This document shows positions 26,125 through 43,328 of a stretch of 64,000 nt of DNA, piece by piece. A program made the translations under genes and the position numbers. This DNA comes from Hymenobacter rigui (GTDB lineage: Bacteria; Bacteroidota; Bacteroidia; Cytophagales; Hymenobacteraceae), in assembly GCF_003944715.1 (NCBI RefSeq), contig NZ_RWIT01000001.1, positions 558,001-622,000 on the forward strand, in the 5' to 3' direction. Numbering within the stretch: position 1 is the stretch's first letter; each line of letters begins with the position of its first letter. The notes below the pieces were generated by a model. It searched no databases. It saw only the letters and a list, made by a program, of their open reading frames with translations, and was not told the DNA's origin.

Positions 26125-26820
26125 ATGGCAAAGATTAGCAAAAAGCGCAAGGAAGCCCTTGCCAAGCACGACCTGACCGAAGTTCGGAACTTGGTGGAAG
26201 CTGCTAAAGTGGTAAAGGACATCACCTATACCAAGTTTGACGCTTCCGTTGACATCGATGTTCGTCTGGGTGTAGACCCCCGCAAAGCTGACCAGATGGT
26301 ACGTGGCGTAGCTACGCTGCCCCACGGCACCGGTAAAACGGTTCGCGTTCTGGCCCTGGTTACCGCCGACAAAGAGGCCGAAGCTACTGCAGCGGGTGCC
26401 GACTACGTTGGTCTGGATGACTACATCGCCAAGATCGAAAAAGGCTGGACCGATATCGACGTAATCATCACGATGCCGTCGGTAATGGCCAAGGTTGGCC
26501 GTCTGGGCCGCGTACTGGGTCCCCGTGGCCTGATGCCGAACCCCAAGTCGGGCACCGTAACCACGGATGTAGCCAAGGCTGTGCAGGAAGTGAAAGCTGG
26601 TAAAATCGACTTCAAAGTTGACAAAACCGGTATCATCCACTGCTCGGTTGGTAAAGTGTCGTTCGATGACCAGAAGCTGGCTGAGAATGCCATCGAGGTT
26701 ATCCAGACGCTGATCCGTCTGAAGCCTTCGTCGGCTAAAGGTACCTACATCAAGAGCATCACGCTTTCGAGCACGATGTCGCCCGCCGTTCCGGTTGACA
26801 CCACGGTAACTTCCGCCTAA
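26125..26820 (+). CDS. rplA: 50S ribosomal protein L1
   Basis: 231 aa. Conserved stretches include [34 protein letters not shown] and the [14 protein letters not shown] end. L1 forms the mobile L1 stalk and in other bacteria represses its own operon mRNA. Immediately downstream, after 19 bp, is rplJ, leaving no room for a separate long rplJ leader. Confidence 0.98.
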   Translation: MAKISKKRKEALAKHDLTEVRNLVEAAKVVKDITYTKFDASVDIDVRLGVDPRKADQMVRGVATLPHGTGKTVRVLALVTADKEAEATAAGADYVGLDDYIAKIEKGWTDIDVIITMPSVMAKVGRLGRVLGPRGLMPNPKSGTVTTDVAKAVQEVKAGKIDFKVDKTGIIHCSVGKVSFDDQKLAENAIEVIQTLIRLKPSSAKGTYIKSITLSSTMSPAVPVDTTVTSA

Positions 26821-26839
26821 TTTTAATCAACACGACGAT

Positions 26840-27394
26840 ATGATCCGGGAAGACAAACAAGCCCTCGTCGACGAGTTGAGCGAGAAGTTCCAATCGCACA
26901 ACGCGTTCTACATTGCCGATGCTTCGGGAATGTCGGTGGCGAAAATCAACGAATTCCGTCGCCTGTGCTTTACGCGCGGCCTGGAGTTCAAAGTGTACAA
27001 AAACACGTTCATCCGCAAAGCTCTCGATACCCTAGGTGCCGATACCGCTGAGATGGACGCTGCGCTGAAAGGTCAATCGGGCATCCTGTTCTCGAAAGAG
27101 TCGGGTAACGCTCCTGCCAAACTGCTGCAAGACTTCTACAAGTCGCAGAACTACGGCAAGAACGTAGAGCCTAAGCCCGCTCTGAAAGGTGCTTACGTAG
27201 ATGCTGGCATCTACATCGGCGCTAACCAGCTGGCTAGCCTGAGCACGCTGAAAGGCAAAAACGAGCTTATCGGTGACGTTATCGGTCTGCTCCAGTCGCC
27301 CGCCAAGAATGTTATCTCTGCTCTGTCGAGCGGCGGCAGCAAACTGGCTGGTATCCTCAAAACGCTTTCCGAGAAAGAAGAGGTTGCAGGCTAA
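26840..27394 (+). CDS. rplJ: 50S ribosomal protein L10
   Basis: 184 aa. The N-terminal rRNA-binding domain (DKQALVDELSEKF, FYIADASGMSV) and the C-terminal helix that binds L7/L12 dimers (LAGILKTLSEKEE) are present. The gene precedes rplL by 63 bp. Length is near the usual 165-185 aa. Confidence 0.97.
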   Translation: MIREDKQALVDELSEKFQSHNAFYIADASGMSVAKINEFRRLCFTRGLEFKVYKNTFIRKALDTLGADTAEMDAALKGQSGILFSKESGNAPAKLLQDFYKSQNYGKNVEPKPALKGAYVDAGIYIGANQLASLSTLKGKNELIGDVIGLLQSPAKNVISALSSGGSKLAGILKTLSEKEEVAG

Positions 27395-27457
27395 CCGCTG
27401 CTCATCTTTTTCACTTTCAATTTCCTTCAACAACCCCCTTTTTAACAATCTACAGAA

Positions 27458-27835
27458 ATGGCAGATTTGAAAGCATTCGCCGAGCAGCTCGTTAGCCTGA
27501 CGGTAAAAGAAGTAAACGAACTGGCTACTATCCTGAAAGACGAGTATGGCATCGAGCCTGCTGCTGCTGCTCCCGTAATGGTTGCTGGTGGTGCTGGTGC
27601 TGCTGCTGACGCTCCTGAGGAGAAAACCTCGTTCGACGTAATCCTGAAGTCGGCTGGTGCTGGCAAACTGGCTGTGGTGAAACTGGTGAAAGACCTGACC
27701 GGTCTGGGCCTGAAAGAAGCCAAAGAACTGGTTGACGGTGCTCCTAAAGCCCTGAAAGAAGGTGTTGCCAAAGACGAGGCTGAAGGCCTGAAGAAGCAAC
27801 TGGAAGAAGCCGGCGCTGAAGTAGAAATCAAGTAG
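27458..27835 (+). CDS. rplL: 50S ribosomal protein L7/L12
   Basis: 125 aa. The N-terminal dimerisation helix pair, an Ala/Gly-rich hinge (about residues 35-52) and the conserved factor-binding C-terminal domain ([35 protein letters not shown]) are all present. It is followed by a weak terminator-like hairpin before rpoB, as in the L10-operon attenuator of other bacteria. Confidence 0.98.
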   Translation: MADLKAFAEQLVSLTVKEVNELATILKDEYGIEPAAAAPVMVAGGAGAAADAPEEKTSFDVILKSAGAGKLAVVKLVKDLTGLGLKEAKELVDGAPKALKEGVAKDEAEGLKKQLEEAGAEVEIK

Positions 27836-27873
27836 TTTCTGCTGCCTGCTCTTAAAACCAGCAAATAAGGGAG

Positions 27874-27900
27874 AGGCCTGGCAACTAAGCCAGGTCTTTT
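27874..27900 (+). terminator. Attenuator-like hairpin between rplL and rpoB
   Basis: AGGCCTGGC pairs with GCCAGGTCT (9 bp, one G-U), followed by TTTT. No TAnnTTTG promoter lies between it and rpoB, so partial read-through is expected, which would set the ratio of L7/L12 to RNA polymerase. Confidence 0.65.
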
Positions 27901-27907
27901 CCTGTTT

Positions 27908-28056
27908 GTAGGCAACAAACTAATAGGAAGTTCGTTTGCACGCCGCTTTGCGGCTTTTCGTGCCTACGGACGCCCCAAGCGCAAGGTTCTGCTTTGCGCT
28001 TTCGTGCGCCCGTTACTTCCCTTAACATCTCTCAAGATGGCGGCTTTGCGGCCATC
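27908..28056 (+). promoter_or_regulatory. Structured rpoB leader (three-way junction plus two hairpins)
   Basis: GTAGGCA (27908-27914) pairs with TGCCTAC (27961-27967), enclosing CAAAC/GTTTG and GCCGC-TTT-GCGGC arms. A 10-bp hairpin follows at 27977-28001 (AAGCGCAA with TTGCGCTT), then GATGGC/GCCATC at 28036-28056. All three GC-rich hairpins carry a CTTTGC(G) sequence. Confidence 0.55.
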
Positions 28057-28100
28057 CTGTTCTGGATTCTCCCAGTGTCCATTTCCTAACCCCACATACA

Positions 28101-32003
<3,903 letters not shown>

Positions 32004-32006
32004 GGT

Positions 32007-32329
32007 TTGAAAGAAGTGGCTGCTGATGCGCAAGTATCGGCAGCCACTTTTCAAGTCTTCTCATAATAGAGTACTGCAGTTGAAGCCGTCGGTGTCGTTC
32101 CGAGATAAGGTCAGAACGACATCAACGCCGACAGCCAACGCCGCAAACCGGTTCAGCTCGCTGAGCCACCCGCATACCAGACCTGGCGAAGAACTACTGC
32201 GCGGCGTACCTATCCGACCCGCAGAGCACTTTTCGCAGAGTCGAACTGTTACGTTCTTTCTGACCTCTCTTAAGAGGGGCAGAGCCAACGGACAGAAAAC
32301 AAGCCACCAGCTAACAACAGCTACCCTAC
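32007..32329 (+). promoter_or_regulatory. Structured rpoB-rpoC spacer (326 bp, no gene)
   Basis: No coding frame or TAnnTTTG promoter is visible. A stem with a small bulge (TTGAAA..AGTGGCTGC with GCAGCCACTTTTCAA) spans 32007-32054. GTCGG and GTCGTTC (32088-32100) pair with GAACGAC and CCGAC (32114-32132). GGTTCAG-CTCG-CTGAGCC lies at 32150-32167. The 3' part is less structured. Confidence 0.55.
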
Positions 32330-36682
<4,353 letters not shown>

Positions 36683-36704
36683 TCTGAATCGGAGTAAATA
36701 AGAG

Positions 36705-36735
36705 AAGCCGGCTGGGGAAACCCGGCCGGCTTTTT
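36705..36735 (+). terminator. Terminator of rpoC
   Basis: AAGCCGGCTGGG pairs with CCCGGCCGGCTT (12 bp, one G-U), loop GAAA, then TTTCTTTT. Confidence 0.93.
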
Positions 36736-36795
36736 CTTTTATTCGTATTTGCAACTTCATGCGCTGCTTGGCGGCGCCACATTCTGCCCTACTTT

Positions 36796-37149
36796 ATGGC
36801 CCAAGTAACCCAACCCGAAAACACGCCCGAAACCATCCAGCCCCAAGACCCCAACGCCATCAGCATTGAGCTGTCGGAGGAAATTGCCGAGGGCGAGTAC
36901 GCCAACCTCGCCATGATTGCCCACAGCAACAGCGAGTTTGTGATTGACTTCATTCGGCTGATGCCCGGTTTGCCCAAAGCCAAGGTTAAATCCCGCATCA
37001 TCCTCACGCCGGAGCACGCCAAGCGGCTGGTAGCCGCCCTGAATGAGAACATCGAACGGTTCGAGCAGGCCAACGGTACCATCAAAGAGCAACCCACCGA
37101 CGGGCCATTGTACCCGATGGGCTTCGGCGGAAAGATGGGAGAGGCATAA
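36796..37149 (+). CDS. DUF3467 domain protein
   Basis: 117 aa. The central segment matches DUF3467: YANLAMIAHSNSEFVIDFIR, then LPKAKVKSRIILTPEHAKRL. The first 25 residues are acidic/proline-rich and disordered. The function is not established. The gene commonly sits just after rpoC in Bacteroidota, as here, which suggests a link to transcription or translation, but this is inference. It follows the rpoC terminator by 60 bp and has its own terminator. Confidence 0.85.
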   Translation: MAQVTQPENTPETIQPQDPNAISIELSEEIAEGEYANLAMIAHSNSEFVIDFIRLMPGLPKAKVKSRIILTPEHAKRLVAALNENIERFEQANGTIKEQPTDGPLYPMGFGGKMGEA

Positions 37150-37175
37150 AACCTCGGAATAATACAGCACATGGA

Positions 37176-37204
37176 GCGGCTTTTATCGGGAAGATAGAAG
37201 CCGC
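37176..37204 (+). terminator. Terminator of the DUF3467 gene
   Basis: GCGGCTTTTATC pairs with GATAGAAGCCGC (one G-U), loop GGGAA; 27 nt after the stop. Confidence 0.8.
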
Positions 37205-37358
37205 TTCTGCGTTGAGTGCAAAACCTGCTGAATGAATGCACTGCGGCGCTGCCGGTGAGTGGCCGCTTGGCATTACCAGCCGAATCAGCTTCATGAGCCG
37301 GTGGGAGAGGGCAGGTTGGCGGGCATGGGAGCACTCTAAAATTAACTAATTCAACCTG

Positions 37359-37390
37359 TTTGCTATTTGCCGCCAACTTACCTACCTTTG
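37359..37390 (+). promoter_or_regulatory. Promoter of the str operon (rpsL)
   Basis: TTTG at 37359-37362, a 20-nt spacer and TACCTTTG at 37383-37390. The leader is about 40 nt. Confidence 0.8.
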
Positions 37391-37438
37391 CAAGCCTAAT
37401 TTTTGGGAGAGAACCCTCCTTGACAAAACCTACCGTAG

Positions 37439-37867
37439 ATGCCTACCATCAACCAGTTAGTACGAAAAGGCCGCGAGAAGCTGACGACTAAGTCGAAGTC
37501 GCCGGCTCTGGATTCGTGCCCGCAGCGCCGTGGCGTTTGCACCCGTGTGTACACCACCACGCCTAAGAAGCCGAACTCGGCTATGCGTAAAGTGGCCCGT
37601 GTGCGCCTCACCAACGGCAAAGAAGTTAACGCCTACATCCCCGGTGAAGGCCACAACCTGCAGGAGCACAGCATCGTGCTGATCCGTGGTGGCCGTGTGA
37701 AAGACCTTCCCGGCGTACGTTACCACATCATCCGTGGCGCTCTTGACACCGCCGGCGTAAACGGCCGTCTGCAGCGTCGCTCGAAATACGGCGCTAAGCG
37801 TCCGAAGCCCGGCCAGGCTGCAGCAGCTGGCAAAGGCGGCAAACCAGCTCCCGGCAAGAAAAAATAA
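37439..37867 (+). CDS. rpsL: 30S ribosomal protein S12
   Basis: 142 aa, longer than the usual 124 because of a Gly/Lys-rich tail after residue 124 ([14 protein letters not shown] then basic). The decoding-centre loops are [12 protein letters not shown] and [11 protein letters not shown], with the streptomycin-sensitive lysine kept. It opens the str operon and is followed by an 86-bp spacer with hairpins, then rpsG. Confidence 0.98.
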   Translation: MPTINQLVRKGREKLTTKSKSPALDSCPQRRGVCTRVYTTTPKKPNSAMRKVARVRLTNGKEVNAYIPGEGHNLQEHSIVLIRGGRVKDLPGVRYHIIRGALDTAGVNGRLQRRSKYGAKRPKPGQAAAAGKGGKPAPGKKK

Positions 37868-37877
37868 GTGAAACCGA

Positions 37878-37919
37878 GGGCGGCAGCGCCCGGCGCCGGC
37901 TAGCAAATGGTTCTTAGCC
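37878..37919 (+). promoter_or_regulatory. Two hairpins in the rpsL-rpsG spacer, candidate S7 site
   Basis: GGGCG-GCAG-CGCCC (37878-37891) and GGCTA/TAGCC (37898-37919). In E. coli S7 represses translation by binding this same spacer; the match is by position only. Confidence 0.45.
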
Positions 37920-37953
37920 TGTTGCCTGCTGTCCGTCGCTCATTTCTACACCC

Positions 37954-38421
37954 ATGAGAAAGTCAAAACCAAAAAAGCGTATTCTCCTGCCCGACCCTAA
38001 GTTCAAGGAGACGCTGGTAACCCGTTTCGTCAACTACATGATGTACGACGGGAAGAAAAACCTGGCCTACACCATTTTCTACGATGCCTGCGAACTGGTT
38101 GAGCAGCGCACCAAAGAAAGCGGCCTGGAAATGTGGCGTAAGGCCCTGAACAACGTAATGCCGACCGTGGAGGTGAAAAGCCGCCGCGTAGGTGGTGCTA
38201 CCTTCCAGGTGCCCACCGAGGTTCGTCCGGACCGTCGTATTGCTGTTGGCTCGAAGTGGCTGATTCAATATGCTCGTCGTCGTGGTGAGAAAACCATGAA
38301 AGACAAGCTGGCTGGCGAAATCATTGCCGCCGCCAAAGGTGAAGGTGCTGCCGTAAAGAAAAAAGACGACACGCACCGGATGGCAGAAGCCAACAAGGCT
38401 TTCTCGCACTTCCGCTTCTAA
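37954..38421 (+). CDS. rpsG: 30S ribosomal protein S7
   Basis: 155 aa, standard length. [15 protein letters not shown] at the start, [20 protein letters not shown] in the 16S-binding core and the C-terminal [13 protein letters not shown] are conserved. S7 nucleates assembly of the 30S head. A structured 105-bp spacer leads to fusA. Confidence 0.98.
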   Translation: MRKSKPKKRILLPDPKFKETLVTRFVNYMMYDGKKNLAYTIFYDACELVEQRTKESGLEMWRKALNNVMPTVEVKSRRVGGATFQVPTEVRPDRRIAVGSKWLIQYARRRGEKTMKDKLAGEIIAAAKGEGAAVKKKDDTHRMAEANKAFSHFRF

Positions 38422-38441
38422 TCAGACCAGCAGGAAGACTA

Positions 38442-38507
38442 GAAGTTTGGCGCGGCTGGAATGCGAAATGCATTTTTCGCGTTCTGCCAGCTCAACTACG
38501 AAACTTC
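38442..38507 (+). promoter_or_regulatory. Nested hairpin leader of fusA
   Basis: Three stems nest: GAAGTTT (38442-38448) with AAACTTC (38501-38507), GCTGG (38455-38459) with CCAGC (38487-38491), and ATGCGAAA (38461-38468) with TTTCGCGT (38475-38482). The outermost ends 19 nt before the fusA ATG. Confidence 0.55.
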
Positions 38508-38526
38508 CTACGTCACAACAAAAGCA

Positions 38527-40668
38527 ATGGCTGTTAATCAAGATCTGCAATACCTCCGGAACATCGGGATTATGGCGCACATCGACGCCGGTAAGACCAC
38601 CACGTCGGAGCGCATTCTCTACTATACCGGTAAAACCCACAAAATCGGGGAGGTGCACGAAGGTGCTGCCACGATGGACTGGATGGAGCAGGAGCAGGAG
38701 CGTGGTATCACCATCACGTCGGCTGCTACTACTACCTTCTGGAACTACCCGACCGTACAGGGCGACCCGACTCCGGAGACCAAGCAATACAAAATCAACC
38801 TGATCGATACCCCCGGTCACGTGGACTTCACCGTAGAGGTGGAACGCTCCCTGCGTGTACTGGACGGTGCCGTAGCTCTGTTCTGCGCCGTTTCGGGCGT
38901 TGAGCCGCAGTCGGAAACCGTATGGCGTCAGGCTGACAAATACAAAGTGCCCCGCATCTGCTTCGTCAACAAGATGGACCGTGCCGGCGCTGACTTCTTC
39001 AAAGCCGTAAACGAAATCAAAGACAAGCTGGGTGCTAACCCCGTGCCTCTGCAGATTCCGATTGGCGCTGAAGATACTTTCAAAGGTGTAGTTGACCTGC
39101 TGACTGGCAAAGCCATCGTGTGGGACGACGCCACCCAGGGCAAAACCTACAAGGAAGTTCCGGTTCCCGAAGACCTCGTGGACACGGTAGCCGAGTGGCG
39201 TGAGAAGCTCGTGGAAAGCGTAGCCGAGTACGATGACACGTTGATGGAGAAATTCTTCGACGATCCGGACTCCATTACCCGTGAGGAAATGATGACGGTA
39301 ATCCGCAAAGCGGTTATCGACATGAAGTTCTCGCCCGTAATGTGCGGCTCGGCCTTCAAGAACAAAGGTGTTCAGGCTATGCTGGACGCGGTAATGGCTT
39401 ACCTGCCTTCGCCGCTGGACATGCCCGCCATCATCGGTACCAACCCCGACACCGGCGAGGAAGTAGAGCGTCACCCTGACAACTCGGAGCCCTTTACCGC
39501 TCTGGCGTTCAAAATTGCTACCGACCCCTTCGTAGGTCGTCTGTGCTTCTTCCGCTGCTACAGCGGTCAGCTCGACGCTGGTTCGTACGTGCATAACAAC
39601 CGCACGAACAAGAAGGAGCGTATCTCGCGCCTGATGCAGATGCACTCCAACAAGCAGAACCCCATCGACAAAATCCAGGCTGGTGACATTGCTGCCGGCG
39701 TGGGTTTCAAAGACATCAAAACCGGTGATACGCTGACCGACGAGAAGTCGCGCGTGGTACTGGAGTCGATGAGCTTCCCCGAGCCCGTAATCGGCTACGC
39801 CATTGAGCCCAAAACTCAGGCCGACGTTGATAAAATGGGTATGGCTATTGCCAAACTGGTAGAAGAAGATCCCACCCTGGTAGTGCAGACGGACCCCGAG
39901 ACGGGCCAGACGGTACTGAAAGGCATGGGTGAGCTTCACCTTGAAATTATCATCGACCGGATGCGTCGTGAGTTCAAGGTTGAAATCAACCAGGGTGCTC
40001 CCCAGGTAGCTTACAAAGAGGTTCTCACCAAAACGGTTGAACACCGTGAGACCTACAAGAAGCAGACGGGTGGTCGTGGTAAATTCGGTGACATCGTATT
40101 CGAACTCGGTCCGAAACTGACCGATCCGGAGAAACCCGGTCTGGAGTTCGTAAACGACATCACGGGTGGTGTTATCCCCCGCGAATTCATTGCGCCGGTT
40201 CAGAAAGGTTTCGAAGAAGCCATGAAGAACGGTCCGCTGGCGGGCTTCCCCATCGAAGGCATGCGCGTGCGTCTGTTCTTCGGTTCGTACCACGACGTTG
40301 ACTCGGACGCCCTGTCGTTCGAACTCGCTGCCCGTGGTGGTTTCCGTGAAGCTGGTAAGCAAGCTGGTCCAAAACTGCTCGAGCCGATCATGGCTGTAGA
40401 AGTTGTTTCGCCGGACGAGTACACCGGCTCGGTAACGGGTGACCTGAACCGTCGTCGTGGCATCATGAAAGGTATGGACACGAAAGGTGGTGCCAACGTT
40501 ATCAAGGCTGACGTTCCGCTGTCGGAGCTGTTCGGCTACGTAACGTCGCTGCGTACCATCTCTTCGGGCCGTGCTTCCGCCTCGCTGACGTTCTCGCACT
40601 ACGACCAAGTGCCTGCTAACTTGGCCGAAGGCATCATTGCTAAGCAAAAGGGTAACGCCATTCGCTAA
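38527..40668 (+). CDS. fusA: Elongation factor G
   Basis: 713 aa from the ATG at 38527 ([20 protein letters not shown]), preferred over an upstream in-frame ATG at 38461 that lies inside the leader stems. G motifs [33 protein letters not shown] and [10 protein letters not shown] are intact, with domain IV ([13 protein letters not shown]) following. It drives translocation and ribosome recycling. rpsJ follows after 20 bp. Confidence 0.98.
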   Translation: MAVNQDLQYLRNIGIMAHIDAGKTTTSERILYYTGKTHKIGEVHEGAATMDWMEQEQERGITITSAATTTFWNYPTVQGDPTPETKQYKINLIDTPGHVDFTVEVERSLRVLDGAVALFCAVSGVEPQSETVWRQADKYKVPRICFVNKMDRAGADFFKAVNEIKDKLGANPVPLQIPIGAEDTFKGVVDLLTGKAIVWDDATQGKTYKEVPVPEDLVDTVAEWREKLVESVAEYDDTLMEKFFDDPDSITREEMMTVIRKAVIDMKFSPVMCGSAFKNKGVQAMLDAVMAYLPSPLDMPAIIGTNPDTGEEVERHPDNSEPFTALAFKIATDPFVGRLCFFRCYSGQLDAGSYVHNNRTNKKERISRLMQMHSNKQNPIDKIQAGDIAAGVGFKDIKTGDTLTDEKSRVVLESMSFPEPVIGYAIEPKTQADVDKMGMAIAKLVEEDPTLVVQTDPETGQTVLKGMGELHLEIIIDRMRREFKVEINQGAPQVAYKEVLTKTVEHRETYKKQTGGRGKFGDIVFELGPKLTDPEKPGLEFVNDITGGVIPREFIAPVQKGFEEAMKNGPLAGFPIEGMRVRLFFGSYHDVDSDALSFELAARGGFREAGKQAGPKLLEPIMAVEVVSPDEYTGSVTGDLNRRRGIMKGMDTKGGANVIKADVPLSELFGYVTSLRTISSGRASASLTFSHYDQVPANLAEGIIAKQKGNAIR

Positions 40669-40688
40669 TACCGCTTTCATTCAAAGAC

Positions 40689-40994
40689 ATGAACCAGAAA
40701 ATTCGCATCAAACTCAAATCCTACGACCACAACTTGGTGGACAAATCGTCGGAGAAGATTGTGAAGGCGGTAAAGGCCACGGGCGCTATCGTAAGCGGCC
40801 CCATTCCATTGCCGACCGACAAGGAAAAATTCACCGTTCTTCGTTCGCCCCACGTGAACAAGAAGTCGCGTGAGCAATTCCAGCTCTGCACCTACAAGCG
40901 CCTCGTGGACATCTACTCGACTTCGTCGAAGACGGTAGATGCCCTGATGAAGCTGGAACTGCCCAGCGGCGTTGACGTTGAAATCAAAGTCTGA
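40689..40994 (+). CDS. rpsJ: 30S ribosomal protein S10
   Basis: 101 aa. [20 protein letters not shown] and [18 protein letters not shown] are conserved. S10 also binds NusG and NusB. In most bacteria it heads the S10 operon; here it is the last gene of the str transcript and is cut off from rplC by a strong terminator and an unrelated gene. Confidence 0.98.
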   Translation: MNQKIRIKLKSYDHNLVDKSSEKIVKAVKATGAIVSGPIPLPTDKEKFTVLRSPHVNKKSREQFQLCTYKRLVDIYSTSSKTVDALMKLELPSGVDVEIKV

Positions 40995-41021
40995 GGACTG
41001 ATTTCAACCGATAGGTAAGAC

Positions 41022-41060
41022 AAACGCTCCACTGGTTCTTCGGAACCGGTGGAGCGTTTT
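41022..41060 (+). terminator. UUCG-capped terminator after rpsJ
   Basis: A 17-bp stem runs from 41022-41038 to 41043-41059 with a TTCG loop, followed by T-rich sequence. It ends the str operon. Confidence 0.94.
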
Positions 41061-41168
41061 CTGTTTTTATTGATGCAACTTGTCCCTTAAGTAAAGGCTC
41101 GTTGTACCGTGGAGCTTCCGGCCGACGTTACGTAGCACCGCCGTCCAGTAGGCTCCTTACTCCATTTC

Positions 41169-42449
41169 ATGGCATTTTCGTTAAGGTCCGAATTGACTAT
41201 TCCCCGGCTGTTGGTCGCAGCCACTTTTTTCAGTGCCTGCACCATCGTGGGCTTATTCACCAGTAGCTTTTTTCGGGTGCTGCCCAGCATCGGCATGATT
41301 GGTATGGCGGCTACGGGGCTTACCTGCTTCCTGCTGCACGGCCAACATTACCAGCGCACTAACCGAAGCAACTACCTTCCGTTCCTGCTGATTTTTCTGG
41401 TCCACGCCAGCGCCGGGGTCCTTACTTCCTCCGCCAGGATAGGGGAGTACATTCGGGATTTGGTATTACAACTGCCATTCCTCGTCCTGCCCCTGGCATT
41501 CTGGCTGCTGCCGCCATTGCCGACGCGTAACCTGCGGTTTCTGTGGCTGCTGCTGATTGGTACAACAGCGCTGGCAGCCTTGTTAAGCACAGGCAACTAT
41601 CTACTGCATTTCGACCAGATCAACGAGATGTACCTGCGCTCCAAAGTAATGCCCACCGAGCCGGACCACATACGTTTCAGCCTTTTGGTCACGCTTTCCG
41701 TAGCCGCTGGTGTCTGCCTGTTGGCCCACCGGAGCGTAGTGGGAAAAGGAGCCATGGGATTATGGGCCCTTGTCATCTGTCTGGCTTTCTACCAGCACCT
41801 GCTGGCCGTACGCAGCGGGCTCGTCACGCTATACGTTATGGCTGTAGTGGCACTGCTGTGGCTGGTTTTCCGGACGCGGCAGTATCAGCAGGCGCTGCTG
41901 CTGGCTGCTGGGTTGGTTTTTGTTCCGGCCGTGAGCTACTCACTGTTTCCGACGCTACGGAATAAATCAGCCAACACCCGGGAGGACATGGGCCAGGTGG
42001 ATAATACAGCTTCCGCCAACAATTACTCCTTGGTTGGCCGGGTGTACTCCTATAAAGTGGCGCTGGAAGTGGTGAAGGATAACCCGTGGTTTGGCGTAGG
42101 CCGCGCCGATATTGAACCGGAAATGGCCCTACGGTACCAGCGCGACTATCCCAATATTCGTCCGAATTTCTATATCCAGCCGCACAACCAGTTTCTGTTC
42201 TCAGCGGTGGCCTTCGGGTTGATTGGCTTGGTAGTGTTTATCGTCGGCTTCTACTACGCGGGCCTGAGTGTATGGCCCCGGTACGCACCACTGCTGTTGG
42301 CGCAGTACGTTATCGTCACACTTTCCTTTCTGGTTGAATACACGCTGGAAACGCAGATAGGATTGGGGTATGCGCTGTTTTTCATCTTGCTGGCGTTGGA
42401 AGGCCAGAAGCCGGTTCCGCAGCCGGAAGGGGAGTGGCGGCCGGTATAG
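41169..42449 (+). CDS. O-antigen ligase / Wzy-like membrane protein
   Basis: 426 aa with about 11-12 hydrophobic helices spread over its length (for example LLVAATFFSACTIVGLF, FLVLPLAFWLLPPLP, LVIFYAGL-like end). The large loop between about residues 270 and 345 contains NPWFGVGRADIEPEMA and QPHNQFLFSAVAFGL, the pattern of the Wzy_C/WaaL family, including the conserved His. Such proteins join or polymerise glycans at the periplasmic face. It interrupts the usual rpsJ-rplC junction, with its own terminator. Substrate is unknown. Confidence 0.8.
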   Translation: MAFSLRSELTIPRLLVAATFFSACTIVGLFTSSFFRVLPSIGMIGMAATGLTCFLLHGQHYQRTNRSNYLPFLLIFLVHASAGVLTSSARIGEYIRDLVLQLPFLVLPLAFWLLPPLPTRNLRFLWLLLIGTTALAALLSTGNYLLHFDQINEMYLRSKVMPTEPDHIRFSLLVTLSVAAGVCLLAHRSVVGKGAMGLWALVICLAFYQHLLAVRSGLVTLYVMAVVALLWLVFRTRQYQQALLLAAGLVFVPAVSYSLFPTLRNKSANTREDMGQVDNTASANNYSLVGRVYSYKVALEVVKDNPWFGVGRADIEPEMALRYQRDYPNIRPNFYIQPHNQFLFSAVAFGLIGLVVFIVGFYYAGLSVWPRYAPLLLAQYVIVTLSFLVEYTLETQIGLGYALFFILLALEGQKPVPQPEGEWRPV

Positions 42450-42473
42450 ACCTCCTGTAAAATTGGGTAAACA

Positions 42474-42505
42474 AATGCCAGTTGGTACGCATACCGGCTG
42501 GCATT
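42474..42505 (+). terminator. Terminator of the O-antigen ligase gene
   Basis: 14-bp stem with two G-U pairs, 42474-42487 with 42492-42505, loop CGCA; 25 nt after the stop. Confidence 0.88.
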
Positions 42506-42625
42506 CGGCTTTATACTCTGGTAAATACACCGTATTGTCTTCGGTTGTAAGCGTGCAGCGAGGAGCTAACTATCTAGCTCTTAAAATATTTCGGGAGGTA
42601 GTTAGATTATGACCTAACAATTTCC

Positions 42626-42633
42626 TAGCTTTG
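42626..42633 (+). promoter_or_regulatory. Promoter -7 element (TAGCTTTG) of the rplC operon
   Basis: TAGCTTTG fits TAnnTTTG; start near 42640, leader about 60 nt. A weak TTA lies at the -33 position. Confidence 0.65.
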
Positions 42634-42645
42634 CACTCCATTTCC

Positions 42646-42682
42646 GAAAACGCCACTTGGGCGTTTTCAAGTGTGTCTTTTT
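42646..42682 (+). promoter_or_regulatory. Leader hairpin with T-run before rplC, possible attenuator
   Basis: GAAAACGCC (42646-42654) pairs perfectly with GGCGTTTTC (42660-42668), loop ACTTG. A five-T run follows at 42678-42682. It begins at most a few bases after the predicted transcript start, as expected for an r-protein-controlled attenuator; L4 is the known regulator in E. coli. Confidence 0.5.
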
Positions 42683-42698
42683 CTAAAACCCCAATCGA

Positions 42699-43319
42699 AT
42701 GCCTGGCATCATCGGTAAAAAAATCGGTATGACAAGCCTCTTCACTCCGGACGGGAAGAACATTCCCTGCACGCTCATCGAAGCGGGTCCGTGCGTAGTG
42801 ACGCAGGTTAAGACCATCGAAACGGACGGCTACACGGCCATCCAGCTCGGCTACGGCGAGAAAAAGGCGAAGAACACCACCAAAGCACTGGCTGGTCACT
42901 TCGCTAAAGCCGGAACCACCCCCAAGAAAAAACTCGTTGAGTTCCGCACCGACGAGACCAGCAGCTTCGCTGCCGGCGCTACCATCGACGCTACCCTTTT
43001 CGAAGAAGGCGAATTCGTTGACGTAGTAGGTACCTCCAAAGGTAAAGGCTTCCAGGGCGTTGTAAAGCGTTACAACTTCGCTGGTGTTGGTGGCCAGACT
43101 CACGGTCAGCACAACCGCGGCCGTCACCCCGGTTCTATCGGTGCCTGCTCCTGGCCTTCGCGCGTATTCAAAGGAATGCGCATGGGTGGCCGCATGGGCA
43201 ACGACCGTGTGAAAGTGCAGAACCTGAAGGTGATGCGCATTGTAGCCGACAAAAACCTCATCGTGGTGAGCGGCTCGGTTCCCGGTGCCAAGAACTCTTT
43301 CGTGGTCCTGGAAAAATAA
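42699..43319 (+). CDS. rplC: 50S ribosomal protein L3
   Basis: 206 aa. [28 protein letters not shown] and [20 protein letters not shown] are conserved; this last loop reaches toward the peptidyl-transferase centre. The gene is first of the relocated S10-type operon, which begins at its own promoter instead of at rpsJ. Confidence 0.98.
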   Translation: MPGIIGKKIGMTSLFTPDGKNIPCTLIEAGPCVVTQVKTIETDGYTAIQLGYGEKKAKNTTKALAGHFAKAGTTPKKKLVEFRTDETSSFAAGATIDATLFEEGEFVDVVGTSKGKGFQGVVKRYNFAGVGGQTHGQHNRGRHPGSIGACSWPSRVFKGMRMGGRMGNDRVKVQNLKVMRIVADKNLIVVSGSVPGAKNSFVVLEK

Positions 43320-43328
43320 GCTAGCAAG

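Noticed and set aside
38422..40680. A 752-codon open frame antisense to fusA, and similar long antisense frames opposite ahcY, tuf, rpoB, rpoC and eno
   Set aside because: They arise because highly expressed genes avoid the codons that read as stops on the other strand. Their translations are His/Val/Phe-rich with no family signature, and their frame is fixed relative to the real gene.
41169..42449. O-antigen-ligase-like gene as recent horizontal transfer
   Set aside because: No flanking repeats or mobile genes, and base composition is close to the surroundings; only the position is odd.
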